A stretch of DNA of 64,000 nt, taken from the NCBI GenBank assembly GCA_941918925.1, contig OW799234.1, forward strand, positions 13,964,501 to 14,028,500, in the 5' to 3' direction. Source of the stretch: Phyto melanocephala (lineage: Eukaryota > Arthropoda > Insecta > Diptera > Rhinophoridae). Shown here piece after piece: positions 44,226 through 54,893 of this stretch. The notes under the pieces were generated by a model. The model was not told where the DNA came from. It saw only the letters and a program-made list of their open reading frames with translations, and made no database searches. The position numbers were made by a program, and so were the translations under genes. How positions within the stretch are numbered: the first letter of the stretch is position 1; each line of letters starts with the position of its first letter.

Positions 44226-44442
44226 GAGGTAATTTCTGGAATTTTTAAATTATCAAGATTCAACCTAAGATTCGTTTCGGCTTGAATTTATTTTTTAGAA
44301 CCAATTTTTAAGTACATTTTTTGGATTATTTGTTTTTATTGTCGTAAATAAAAAGTTTAATTTCTTTATATAACAAATTGAAAATTAATATAGAAAAAAA
44401 AAAAATATTTTATAAAAATGCTAATAAATTAAAAAAAAAAAC

Positions 44443-45020
44443 CAGTAAGAGCTATATTCGGTCATGACGAATCTGACAATACCATTCACCGTCATGTACA
44501 TAGAAGTTTAAGAAAATTTTAAAATATTTAAAAAAATTTAAATTTTTTAAAATAATTTTTTCTTATAGCTAATTAGCTGATTAGTGACCAATTTCTCCAA
44601 AAATTTTTCATGAGTATCTTCAGAGGCATACCAAATTTAAAAATAGTAACAACCATGTCTATAAGTTATCCTAGGGCTTATTTTAAATTATTATTTGTAA
44701 TAAAAATAAGCAAAAAAACAGAAGCAGTTGTGTTTATTTACTCATATCTCAAATATTTATGGGGTGATTATGCTGATTTCCAATATCAATCTGCTCTCAA
44801 ATATTTCTGATATTTTGATACCTTACACGGGTCTAGGCGATGTCGCGGGACTTCAAAAAGTTGATTTCAACATACACACGGACAGATGGACAGACGGATA
44901 ATGCTTATCGACTCCCCTATTCATAAGCTTTCAGAAAATATATATTTTATGTGGTCGCAAATGAATATTGTAGAAATTTCACACGGAATGACAAAACTAT
45001 CCTGTAAAGGGTATAAAAAA
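44443..45020 (-). mobile_element. DINE-like element, degenerate
   Basis: The inverted 3' end (GATTCGTCATGACCGAATAT) lies at 44450-44474 and the 5' part at 44830-45020, with TGAAATCAACTTTTTGAAGT. The poly-T core is absent, so it is an internally deleted or variant copy. Confidence 0.6.
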
Positions 45021-46400
45021 TTTTGTTTTAAAAAAATTTTATTTTTAAAATTATTTAATTTGTTCAATGTATTTTTATTAATTTATTTAATTAACTGCAC
45101 TATTAGATAGAGGATTTACAAATTGTTATGCCTCAACTTTTTTCATTGAGTTTTCTAAGAATTTAATTTTATTAATTTTATTAATTTTTTTGTATTTATT
45201 TTATTATTCTCAACTAATTATGTTGTTGTTTTTTCTCTAATAATTATTAATACTATATATTTCTTATTACATTCAAGTTCATTTGTTTTAATTTTTATTG
45301 CTATTTTTAACAAAAATATTTATGTTTAATAAGATACAGCAACAAAATAAAATAAATAACAAAAATAAATTCCCACCACAGCACGTGTCACGCAATAGTC
45401 GTGTTGAAAAAAAAAATTTTACACTTTTTTTAAAATAATGAAATAAAAAAAAATCCCATCCAACATTAAATAAAATTGCGTTAAAAAAAGTTCATTAAAC
45501 TTGTTTACTATTTTTTTTTCAACATTTAAAAATGGATTCTATAGTATAGCTTTTTAGAATATTTAATTTTTTGCATATTTTCAAGATTTCAAAAACTAAA
45601 AGCAGTTTTCTTTGAACAACTGTTTTTCCTTGTGGGGCTTTTAAATGTTTGTGGTTCCCTCTTTTAAACAAATATGATCCGTTCAATTAAAAATGGGGAA
45701 TCCCCAGCTCAGGGATGACTTACATGTAAATAATTTACTATTTTTAACAAAAAACAATCACACCCGCAATGACATCTTTTATATTTTATTAATACTGTTT
45801 TACTCATAGACAAGAAATGTAAATAAAAATACATAATAAGTTTAATTATGAAAAAAAACAATAACAAAATATTAAAAATAAATCTGCGGCAGGCGTTGAG
45901 TTTTATTTTGCTGAAGTAATATATCTAAAAAGAAACATCAATGTTATGCAGATTGACCTGAAAGTAGCTTCAATAGCATTTCTTTCTAACATATAAAAAC
46001 AAAACAAACAATAACAGTTATTGTGTAGACAACTTTAATAGCTATCGCTCTGTCAAAATCGGAGTTTTTAATTGCAAAGTGTTGCCGAAGGCTTACAAAG
46101 TGTTTCACTTTTTTAAAACAGCTAAAAACACTTGCAGATCTTGTTTAATTTTGGCTGTTACCGTATCTAAGAAAAAAGGTATTTTTTAAGCCCGAAAGAG
46201 TTAATTTTTTAAAATAATTGTCACTATAAAATTTATGATCAGTATACTTTTGCAAATAATTATAGACACTCTTTCATAATATTAAAATTCACTTTGAAAG
46301 CAGGAAGCTGTCCTAAGGTGAATACAATCGTAAAATTATGTTTGACGAAGAAGCTCAATAATAAAAGAAAAAACTTTCCGCTTATGTAGTGAAATCAATC
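45021..46400. other. Gene-free AT-rich spacer
   Basis: No coding region is supported. Long A and T runs, a CACGTG palindrome near 45382, and no transposon ends. Confidence 0.3.
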
Positions 46401-46407
46401 CACAACA

Positions 46408-46928
46408 GACAGCAAAAAAAATTCACCATGGGTGACATTATCGAACCTAATCTCTTCTAAATTTAAGTCGAAGCTCATATTGCGGTCAATTTAGTTTGCA
46501 GATCCTTGATTTTTTGTTCAAAAGTATGGGTGATATTGATCTGAGCAATGCACAAAACACAATTAACACCAGCACTGTTGTGCTATAATTTTCGGCTTGA
46601 ACAGTACAATGTAGTAAACTATTAAAAAAGTGTAAAATCCAAGATGGCGTCTGAAACAAAATGGCGGAACAAATTTTTTCAACTTCAACAATATGGGTAT
46701 CAAATGAAAGGGCTTGATTAGTAGAATACAGTTAACAATGTACAAATTCAAAATCGAAGATGGCGTCGAAAATAAAAAATAAAATGGCGTATAACAAAAT
46801 ATCTAATATCTAGGCTTAGCTACAGTTTGGTATTAATAGCTATGTGTATGTCGATGAAGGGTATAATTAGATTTGGCACGGCCGAATATAGCGCTCTTAA
46901 TTGTCTGTCGTAATGTTTTTGCTGGGTA
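46408..46928. mobile_element. Possible second CCCAGC-type MITE, invaded by a DINE-like copy
   Basis: CAGCAAAAAAAATTCACC on the left and GTTTTTGCTGGGTA on the right resemble the ends at 16242-16641. The DINE-like 3' part (46590-46903) fills most of it. The left end lacks the outer CC, so the assignment is weak. Confidence 0.35.
46590..46903 (+). mobile_element. DINE-like element, 3' part
   Basis: GAACAGTACAATGTAGTAAA, three ATGGCGTC(T/G)GAAA words and GGGCTTGATTAGTAGAATAC precede the 3' hairpin GATTTGGCACGGCCGAATAT and AGCGCTCTTAATTG. It is the same subtype as 8526. Confidence 0.65.
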
Positions 46929-47111
46929 TTGGCGTGAATTTTAGGACAACCTATAAAAGTAAACAAAAAAATTTAGATATTTTGAGAAGAGATTTAAAAG
47001 ATAATTTTAATTTTTAATTTAAATTGAAAGATTTTTTATGTTTTTAGGCATCAGATAAAAAAGCTTTTATAAAAGCTAAATAAAAAGCTGGTAGTATTTA
47101 TTTGACATATA

Positions 47112-47710
47112 GAAGAAAATAGTTATATAGAGCTTTGCTTAAAGGCTTTAACTTTAAGCTTTTAAACACATTTTTTTATTATTTAAAGCTTTCTTTGTTT
47201 TATATTATTTTATTTTCTACTACAGGCAGTGGCAATTTTGATTTTTTATATCAACTAAAGGTGAATAAAATTTTTTTGCCGTACGTAGGGTCGCCAAAAT
47301 AAATTTTTCGTTATATCTTCAGCATTTACAGTCGGATCTTAAAGTGTTATACATCGATGTTTTCGTCTCAAAGAGACAAATGTTTTGTTTTAATAGTCAT
47401 TGACCTAAAGTATTCCGTTTTAAAATTTACCAGCCTACTGTACTACCCTAATATCAGAATATTAAAGCTCGTAAAAATTATTAAACTTTTGTAGAGGAAG
47501 TATTTCGATAATTCCAGCAGAACAATTACAAAACATTTTTCTTTTGGCGAAGAAGAAAATAATTATATAGAGCTTTGCTTAAAAGCTTTTAAAGCCTTTA
47601 AGCTTTTAAACACATTTTTTTTATTATTTAAAGCTTTCTTGGTTTTATATTTTTATGTTTTCTATTACAAGCAGTGTAATTTTGATTTTTTATAACAACT
47701 TAAGATGAAT
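47112..47710 (+). repeat. Direct duplication of ~160 bp, copies ~437 bp apart
   Basis: GAAGAAAATAGTTATATAGA to CAACTAAAGGTGAATA (about 47112-47272) recurs at about 47549-47710 with small changes. TATAGAGCTTTGCTTAAA and AAGCTTTTAAACACATTTTT are shared. The 275 bp between copies is unique. Non-coding, intronic if the signal-peptide gene extends here. Confidence 0.65.
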
Positions 47711-48655
47711 AGATTTAAATTGTGTTTTATTCTCTTATTGTTATTGCAGTTAATATATTTTCAATTAATTTTTCTTGTTTCTTATTTTATTGTTTTTGTT
47801 ATTGCAATTGTTTTTAGCAGCTGTCGTACATACTGTCTGTTTAAAGTTGGTAAATATTGACTTTGCACAAAATATTATTTTTTTTTATTATTTTGTATTG
47901 TTTTTTAATTTTCTTCTAAATACAACACAATAAGTTTTTTTTTTTAAATTTCATTTTACTTCAACGTATATAAAAATAACGATAAAGTTTTGAAAAAGGT
48001 TTATTTGCTCTTGAAATGTTCAACAGTCAATAAGATCGATACTTAAACAAAACAACACACAGCTAAATGCTAAATAAAACAAAATAATTTTTAAATAAAT
48101 ACGTACATTAACTTTAAAGTATTTACGTGATTTTCAATATAAATAAATGTTAAAAAATAGCCACAAAAAAACCGGCGCGCGTTCTTAAGTTTAGTTTAAT
48201 TGTGCGACCGACCACAATTAATGTTTTATTGACTGAGTTTAGATTAATAAAAAAAAATAAATAAATAATTTTATTTCACAAAGAAAAAGAAAACTGTGTG
48301 TAATAGTAAATACAATTAAATGTAATTGTTGTAAAGTTTATTATATTAAAATAAAATAAAAAAAATCAATTTATAGCAACATTGCATATTTTAAAAAGAA
48401 TTTAAAACAAAAGTCATTAACAATTATTGTTATGTTGTTTGTGACTTTTTATACTTCAATTTAAACATCTAATTAGTTTTTAATTAAAACAAAAAAAATG
48501 TGAATATCATAAATTAATAAAATATACTAGAATTATTAAAAAAAACTATTTATAAAAAAGTGTTTAGAAAGTTGTTGCTTTATAATTCTTAGTTCTTGGA
48601 ATTTATTAAATAAAGCAAACAAAAATTTTTTTTCCTTCTTAAAAAACTGAAGAAA
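47711..48655 (+). other. AT-rich sequence with a possible second promoter
   Basis: Mostly low-complexity AT. A local GC-rich block (CCGGCGCGCGTTCTTAAG, 48172-48189, then GTGCGACCGACCACAAT) stands out and lies about 470 nt before the candidate exon at 48656, like the GC-richer block before the exon at 35556. This is suggestive only. Confidence 0.3.
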
Positions 48656-48683
48656 ATGGAATGGAGAATTTACTGGTATCGAG
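48656..48683 (+). CDS. Candidate alternative first exon
   Basis: ATG in good context (GAAAATGGAA) opens nine codons, MEWRIYWYR. After one more base the sequence is GAG|GTAATA, an acceptable donor. The phase is the same as the signal-peptide exon at 35556, so either could join one common second exon. With only 28 nt coding this could be chance. It would give an isoform without a signal peptide. Confidence 0.3.
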
Positions 48684-48959
48684 GTAATAATTATTATTCT
48701 ATTAACGCAAAATTAATAAAAAAAAATCATAGAAAATTTTTATAATTTTTTTTTTTATTTTAATTTAAAATGGTGCAAAATTTTATTACTTTATTAAAAA
48801 AAAAAAATTTTTTTTCTTTTATTTAATATGTTGCAAATGTTTTGTCAATTCTCCTTTATTCATAACAAAATTAAAAGCTTTTTAATGGGTTTATAAAACT
48901 GATTTTCGATGGAAATTTGTCAAAAAAAAAACCTCTTTTAAAGCTATTTAAAGTCTTAT

Positions 48960-50983
48960 GAACTACACCGTTAAAGAAATAAGGCAAAATAAGTGATGAG
49001 GAAGTTTAAAAGAAGTGCACATGCTTCACTTTTCGAAGGAAGAGACAGTAGTGAAATTTGGTCTATTCTCAGGAAAAATGGTGTAGCAGATACGGTGGAT
49101 AATATAGGTTGTGGTGATCCTGATTATTTGAATAATGTTTTCTCCTCCAATCAGACGATGGATTCTAATGACATTGGTGAAATGCCTTTTAATGCTTGTG
49201 GTGGTTTTTCTTTTCGTTGTGTGGATGTGTTTGAAATGTTTAAGGCATTTGATTTAATTAAATCAAAGGCAGTTGGTAGTGATGGATTTACTCTTAAATT
49301 TATTAAGCTTTTAATGCCATTTATTGGTAATCATATTTTATGTTTAGTTAACACTATCCTGACAACTTCTAGTTTTCCCTTTTTATGGAAAATTGCGAAA
49401 ATTATTCCTTTGCGAAAAAATAATATGATGGATGAATTTCGACCAATATCTATTTTACTAATTTTATCTAAAATGGTTGAGTATTTAATTAAGATCCAAC
49501 TTGTAGAGCATATTGACGATAGTCTATTGCTTCACGACTGTCAGTCTGGATTCAGATGCAATAGGAGTACTACTTCTTTATTGCTTGGTTTAACTGAGCA
49601 TATTAGAGAAAGTGTTTCTGACAAGGGTGTTTGTGTGTTGTTATCCTTAGATTTAGCTAAAGCTTTTGATAAAGTAAGTCATTCTATTTTGGTTAAAAAA
49701 CTGCATATGTATTATGGTTTCTCGGGGTCTGCTTGTAAATTAATTTTTTCTTATCTTTCTGGTAGAAAGCAGTTTGTATATAGTGGTGGTCGTGCTTCTT
49801 CAATGCTTTCAGTTCACAGTGGTGTTCCTCAGGGATCTGTCCTTGGGCCTTTGCTTTTTATAATGTTTATGAATGATCTTTTTGATAAGATATCGTGTAA
49901 TATGTGTGTTCCTTTTTCATTTGCTGACGATGTTCAGTTGTTGTTTAGAGGCAGAACTGAGTTCCCTGATGTTTTCCAGAACATGATTGATTATACATCT
50001 GGATTGTTATCATGCTGGATTTCTGATAATGGTCTTTCAGTTAATGTTAGAAAGTCAAAGGCAATTATCTTTGGTAAAAGCATTAAAAATAGTTTTTCTG
50101 TTACTTTGGATGGGACTTTGATAGAATTTGTTGATAAAATTAAATGCCTTGGTGTTATTCTTGACTCAGGTCTGAATTTTGAGAGTCATGTCAATTTTGT
50201 TATATCTAGAATTAACTTTACTTTACGTAAGTTATACAGTTTAAATTTATCGCTGCCTTTTAATATAAAGAAACAAGTTGTTCATGCTCTTATTATGCCT
50301 ATATTTTTGTATGGCTTAGAAGTGTACGCAGGTACCTTTGGATATATTATAAAGAGACTAAGGTTAGTATTTAATAGGGTGGTTAGGTTTCTGTACTCCG
50401 TTAGATTTGGTCAGCATATTTCATCGTTTGTTTTGAAGTTTTTAGGATTTTCTTTTATGGAATTTATAAATTTTAGAAATATTTTACACTTTTATAAGTT
50501 ATATAAGTTGCAGATACCTAAATATTTAGTTAAGTTTTTTAGGTTTTGCAGATCTAATAGAAAAAGGCAGTTGATCATACCAAGATTGACCTCAATTTTG
50601 GAACGATCTTTTTGTGTGAGAGTGGCACGAACTTATAATAGGTTATCGGATACTTTAAGGACGTTTGATGTTAACATTGATTCTTTTAGGAAAAAACTTT
50701 TTCGCGAGTTGTCTGATAATAGTACTTAATTGAATGACCATTCTTTATCCATTTACATATTTCAATCTTGGTCTGAAGTTTGGTTAGTTTGGCTTATATT
50801 TTCTGTGCAATTTTCTTGTCATTATATTTTTAATTCCCTTATATTTACTTATATTTAAATTTTTACATTATATTTTTATAGTTTAAGTAAAAAGCATTGT
50901 AAATTTTTTTTTAGTAGAAGTTTGTAGCCAATTATGGCCTAGAGGCTTGGTTGCCGAAATTTAAATAAATAAATAAATAAAGT
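48960..50983 (+). mobile_element. 5'-truncated non-LTR retrotransposon (CR1-like group)
   Basis: The body consists of an intact reverse-transcriptase ORF, a 250-bp 3' UTR and a terminal AAATAAATAAATAAATAAAT tail at about 50961-50981. The endonuclease domain expected upstream is missing, so the left boundary near 48960 is approximate. No convincing target duplication was found. The undisturbed ORF suggests a recent insertion. Confidence 0.75.
48993..50729 (+). CDS. Non-LTR retrotransposon reverse transcriptase (ORF2 C-terminal part, 578 aa)
   Basis: The enzyme copies element RNA at nicked target DNA. A pre-RT segment (DSSEIWSILRKNG at 19-31) is followed by the RT blocks: KAVGSDGFT at about 92-100, PISILLILSKMVEYL at 151-165, QSGFRCNRST at 184-193, LDLAKAFDKVSH at 219-230 with the first catalytic Asp, SGVPQGSVLGPLLF at 276-289, and the catalytic FADD at 310-313. 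The thumb and a C-terminal region (ARTYNRLSDTLRTF) complete it. The GVPQGSVLGPLLF wording favours the CR1-type branch over RTE or L1. The apurinic endonuclease normally N-terminal to this is absent, and an in-frame TAA precedes the ATG by two codons. No stop or frameshift interrupts the 578 codons. Codons are strongly T-rich (GTT, GGT, TCT), unlike the host exchanger exons. Confidence 0.9.
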   Translation: MMRKFKRSAHASLFEGRDSSEIWSILRKNGVADTVDNIGCGDPDYLNNVFSSNQTMDSNDIGEMPFNACGGFSFRCVDVFEMFKAFDLIKSKAVGSDGFTLKFIKLLMPFIGNHILCLVNTILTTSSFPFLWKIAKIIPLRKNNMMDEFRPISILLILSKMVEYLIKIQLVEHIDDSLLLHDCQSGFRCNRSTTSLLLGLTEHIRESVSDKGVCVLLSLDLAKAFDKVSHSILVKKLHMYYGFSGSACKLIFSYLSGRKQFVYSGGRASSMLSVHSGVPQGSVLGPLLFIMFMNDLFDKISCNMCVPFSFADDVQLLFRGRTEFPDVFQNMIDYTSGLLSCWISDNGLSVNVRKSKAIIFGKSIKNSFSVTLDGTLIEFVDKIKCLGVILDSGLNFESHVNFVISRINFTLRKLYSLNLSLPFNIKKQVVHALIMPIFLYGLEVYAGTFGYIIKRLRLVFNRVVRFLYSVRFGQHISSFVLKFLGFSFMEFINFRNILHFYKLYKLQIPKYLVKFFRFCRSNRKRQLIIPRLTSILERSFCVRVARTYNRLSDTLRTFDVNIDSFRKKLFRELSDNST

Positions 50984-51258
50984 TTTTTTAGTGAAAAAAT
51001 ATTTTATAAAAAAATTAACTTTTTCCTTTGTAGCGCCCACTGTATTGCATTTTAATATTCTTTATTATTTAATACTCAAAATCAATGCTGCAACATTATT
51101 ATACCCTTTATTTTCTCTTTAAAGATGTGCCAAATTTTGTAAAAAGAGAACATAAATAAACAAATGGGAGTACTTCTTTTAAATAGCTAATTAAGTGTAT
51201 CAAATATTTTGTACCCTCCACCAACCGTTACGTATGCAAAATAGTTGATATGCATTAA

Positions 51259-51708
51259 GGCGGGTCGAAAAAAAAAAGTTGAGTCAGTCACCCCCTAGGA
51301 TCAAACATAAGTATGTCAATGAAGTTTCTAAAACAGAACAAAAAAATTTTTTTTTGCCACGCCCCAAAATACAGCCCCTTTTTGTGTTTTATATAAAGCG
51401 CCGCCATTTAAAGTCCGATCTCATCATATCGCATATCGTTGTTCATGGCTTGACTGTGGCTTTATTTTTGTCCTGGATGACTTTTTAATCATCCATCATT
51501 AATTGGACCTGGATGATTTTTTAATCTAACATTAAATTAAAAATGGCATATAGGATATCTCGCATCCTTCCCCCCAAATGTAAAATTTTTTACATCTTTT
51601 TTTACATCTTTTATGTGACGTTAGATTAAAAAGTCACACAGGGCAAACATTTTTTTGCTGTTTTAGAAACTTCACTGGCATATCCTTTGGTATAGAGGCC
51701 GACCCGCC
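51259..51708. mobile_element. MITE with TTAA duplication (piggyBac-like target)
   Basis: It starts GGCGGGTCG and ends CGACCCGCC, with TTAA on both sides (51255-51258, 51709-51712). Homology between arms extends inward about 100 bp (GTATGTCAATGAAGTTTCTA against the inverted right arm). Other inverted words, such as GATGATTTTTTAATC, occur inside. No transposase. TTAA targets are the piggyBac hallmark, but the GGCG ends are not the usual CCC start. Confidence 0.7.
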
Positions 51709-51769
51709 TTAATATGCACATTTATTCCAAACTCTAAAGCCTAGCCTTTGCCACTCAAGCAATGGTATG

Positions 51770-52360
51770 ATAAAAGAGGTAATCCTGTTTGTTTTCTATA
51801 TTATCTCAGCGGTTTATTGACGAGTTTTGCTGATTTTCAATACCAATACTTTCGAAACTATTTCTAATAAACTGATATAACATAAAGGCATTTTAAGCAT
51901 GGGGTAGACTTACAAAATTGATTTCCACAATCCCACGAAATGACAGATATTGTTAAATCAACCAAAAGAACTTAGAATATTGTTGTATGGTACAGAAATA
52001 AATGTTGTAGAAATTATAAACTAAACTAAATAATTATATAATTAACTTTGCCATCTATTTTGTACTAAACAGCAATTTTTGAAAGAATTTTACTGATATG
52101 CATGCACACGAAATGATAATACCAAAATTTTCTCCAATATAATAACTAAAAGTAGGTCCATTTAATATGCAGCAGACTTAGAAATTTGATTTCCACATAC
52201 ATATAATACAGAAAGGTCACTCATTGCACTTTTTCGGCAATTGCAACAGCCCTGATTTTTCGGGTTGCTATAGTCAAGATCGCATTGTATACACAAATGG
52301 TGAGACAATGCTAGCGATGCTATAAGATGTCAAATGAACTCTGTAGAAATTAAAAAATGA
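51770..52360 (-). repeat. Very degenerate DINE-like sequence
   Basis: Inverted echoes of the family (TTGCTGATTTTCAATACC, AAATTGATTTCCACA at two places, ATGTTGTAGAAATTATAAAC) suggest one or two old copies. Ends are unrecognisable. Confidence 0.35.
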
Positions 52361-52729
52361 ATGTTAAAGAAATTTGTATGTCAGAGATGTAAAGATGCTA
52401 ATATTAAGTTTATGTGAATAATGTTTAGTTTCAAAGAGGATATACATTTGTTAAATCCAAAATACGAAATTTTGAAACAACAAATAAAAATAAATTTAAT
52501 TAAAAAAAAAAATACATTTTTTAGTGAAAACAGAAATTGAACTTCCCATCCCTGCACAAGTAAGCAAGGCGTAGTCAACAACTTTGATACCTTGTGAATG
52601 TGCTTTCGATAATAGGGTGTTTTTGCAGCCCAATAGAACTTCCAAAAGGGTATGCTGTCAAACAAGCTGCTAAAATACTCTCACTATGCCTTGGTAAATC
52701 GTTTAGAATAAATTAGTGCTTGAACAACA

Positions 52730-53297
52730 CCAGCAAATTATCCAAATTTACTTTGAAATTAGTCATTGATATAAACGATGGAATGGAATACAATTCTCAC
52801 GTATGGGCCGTGGCTTCAAAGTCTATTTTGGAGTTACTCGACCGCGTACAGGAAAGGGCGAAGGTGCTTATTAACGACAGTAGGGTAACCAACTCTATTG
52901 ACTCTCTCGAACACCGTCGCAATGTGGCTTGTGTTTCACTGTTTTATCGATATTACATTAGAATATGCTCCGATGAGATAATGGAACTTGTTCCCGAAAA
53001 CCGCAATTTTGCATGTTATACTCGTTTCTCCACAAGAGCACACCCATATGTGGTCGATTGGCCAGTGGATCGAACTACACACTACAGGGAAAATTCGTTC
53101 TTTAGTCGTACTGTTCGTATGTGGAACAGACTCCCCGCTGAAGTTTTACCAGCCATTTACAATCTGGAAAAGTTTAAATCAAATGTCCACAAACACTACT
53201 CCCTTGCTCCTCCTAACCATAACCTATTTTGTTGATACCAACACAATGCATGCATGAATAGGGGACAACCCCTGGGTGTTGTATATAAAAAAAAACG
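52730..53297 (+). mobile_element. 5'-truncated non-LTR retrotransposon, 3' end with poly-A
   Basis: The RT C-terminal segment (52771-53235), a 55-bp 3' UTR and AAAAAAAAA at about 53289-53297 make up a short dead-on-arrival copy. The join to non-element sequence is near 52771. Confidence 0.7.
52771..53235 (+). pseudogene. C-terminal part of a non-LTR reverse transcriptase
   Basis: The reading frame is open over 155 residues from GMEYNSHVWAVASKSILELL. It continues LDRVQERAKVLIND, LEHRRNVACVSLFYRYY, RTHPYVVDW-like RAHPYVVDWP, and FFSRTVRMWNRLPAEVLP to TGA. This is the well-known tail of insect LINEs of the CR1/jockey group (M-E-Y-x-S-H-x-W, R-x-x-x-x-L-F-Y-R-Y, R-x-W-N-x-L-P). The catalytic core is missing. 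Upstream codons (from ATG 52720) are probably not element-derived. Confidence 0.75.
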
Positions 53298-53651
53298 ATG
53301 CTTTATCTCAGATTTCTATTCAGCAATCAGGCTCATTTTCGATTTAATTTTTTAACAAAATTGCTACATATGGAGAGAAATTAAAGCACAGCGAACCTTG
53401 TACGCTAGTGGTATCATTGATGCTTATTTCTTTAAAAAAATGGTGCGTTACAATTAATGGAGATCATTGCCGCACCACGTATTTTAAATACAAATTAATT
53501 GACAACGATTCGAGTTAAAGCGAGCGTATTATGAGACTACATGAACGCAACCATTGATTTATTAAAATCAAAATTTGTCAATAAGTTGATTTCGAGAAGA
53601 GAATCCTGCAATTGGTCTCTAAGTCGGTGCCATTTAACACTTCTCGAATAA
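53298..53651. other. Gene-free spacer
   Basis: No feature could be supported. Confidence 0.3.
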
Positions 53652-53777
53652 TGGTTTGACAGAGGAACTAATGACAGTTACTTATTCGACTCGAAAAGTA
53701 TACTCTAGTAAGACTTATGTATGTGGTTTGACAGAGGAACTAAGGACTGTTACTTATTCGACTCGAAAAGTCCACTC
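53652..53777. repeat. Two-unit tandem repeat, period 72 bp
   Basis: TGGTTTGACAGAGGAACTAA begins at 53652 and 53724. GTTACTTATTCGACTCGAAA ends the shared 50 bp in each, with small changes between. Confidence 0.75.
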
Positions 53778-54152
53778 AAAGGCGAGTGTTGGGACTACAT
53801 TTGTTTATTAAGTATAACAAACAACAGCACAAACAGATAATAACCGTTCAACATATGATGGTGAAGTGAGTAACAAAGTTTTATATTTAAAAATATATTT
53901 TAATGATATTTGCTTGAAATTTTCTGTAACGAATATATTTCATAGAATCTGTATGCTTTTGAAGAACACAAAATCTTATCTCAATCATAAATTCATAAAA
54001 CTTTAAACTGTGATAAAAATGAAAAATAATCAACAAATAAAAGAGTAAAATATGATGTGATTGACATATAAATGACGTTTACTTAAGGATTATTTCTGCA
54101 ACATTGACTGAGATTAATTTCAAGATAAAATTTAACAGCTGTTTTGTTTTTT

Positions 54153-54824
54153 TATACCCTTCACCTGTGGTGCACAAGGGTATATATAGCTTTGTCATTC
54201 CGTTTGTAATTTCTACAATTTTCATTTCCGACCCCATAAAGTATGTATTTTCTGAAAGCTCATGAATAGAGGAGTCGATTAAGCCCTGACCGTCTGTCCG
54301 TCTGTCGGTGTGTTGGTTGAAATCAACTTTTAGAAGCAACTATATGTTCCTCAGATCTGTATATGGTATCAATCTCTTGGAAATATCCAGGAATGAATCG
54401 CTATTGAAATTCAGCACAATCGCCCCATAACTTTCTGAGATAAGAGCAAAAAACCACGACCACCTCGTTTTTTTACACAGTTACAACAACAACATACATA
54501 CATAAATACATGTAAAAAGCATACCAAACAAAAAACAATTACAAACAAAAATATATTAAAAATAAAAAAAAAAATAAAAAAAATTAAAAAAAAATTTTTG
54601 AAAAAATTTAAAAAAATAATAAAATATAAATAATATATTAAATAAAATAAAATATTTTTTTTTTGGCTCAGCTGGGATTCGATGCCACATTTATTCTAAC
54701 CAGTATATACATATGTACGTATTTTATATGAGATGAATAGTGATACAAACAATTGTTATTGCATGACTTCACGTTGTGAGGGGTATATAAGATTCGGCAT
54801 GGCCGAATATAGCGCTCTTACTTG
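54153..54824 (+). mobile_element. Full-length DINE-like element
   Basis: TATACCCTTCACCTGTGGTG and the matching CACAAGGGTATATATAG stem open it. Next are CATTTCCGACCCCATAAAG, CTGTCCGTCTGTCGGTGTG, CACGACCACCTCG, an A-rich core (54535-54655), GGCTCAGCTGGGATTCGATG and the 3' hairpin GATTCGGCATGGCCGAATAT with AGCGCTCTTACTTG. It is 672 bp, co-linear with 33404-34130. Confidence 0.8.
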
Positions 54825-54893
54825 TTTTTTTGTTTTTAATTAATTACGTTATAGATAAATATAACTAACCTCTTCCAATTACTATTATATGTA

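Noticed and set aside
48655..51000. LINE target-site duplication (AAAGT near 48945 and 50981)
   Set aside because: The match is only about five bases in AT-rich DNA and the 5' boundary is unclear.
52569..52690. Possible small MITE with CAAGGCGTAG / CTATGCCTTG ends
   Set aside because: Inverted similarity is only about ten bases and no clean flanking duplication was found, so it is not listed as a feature.
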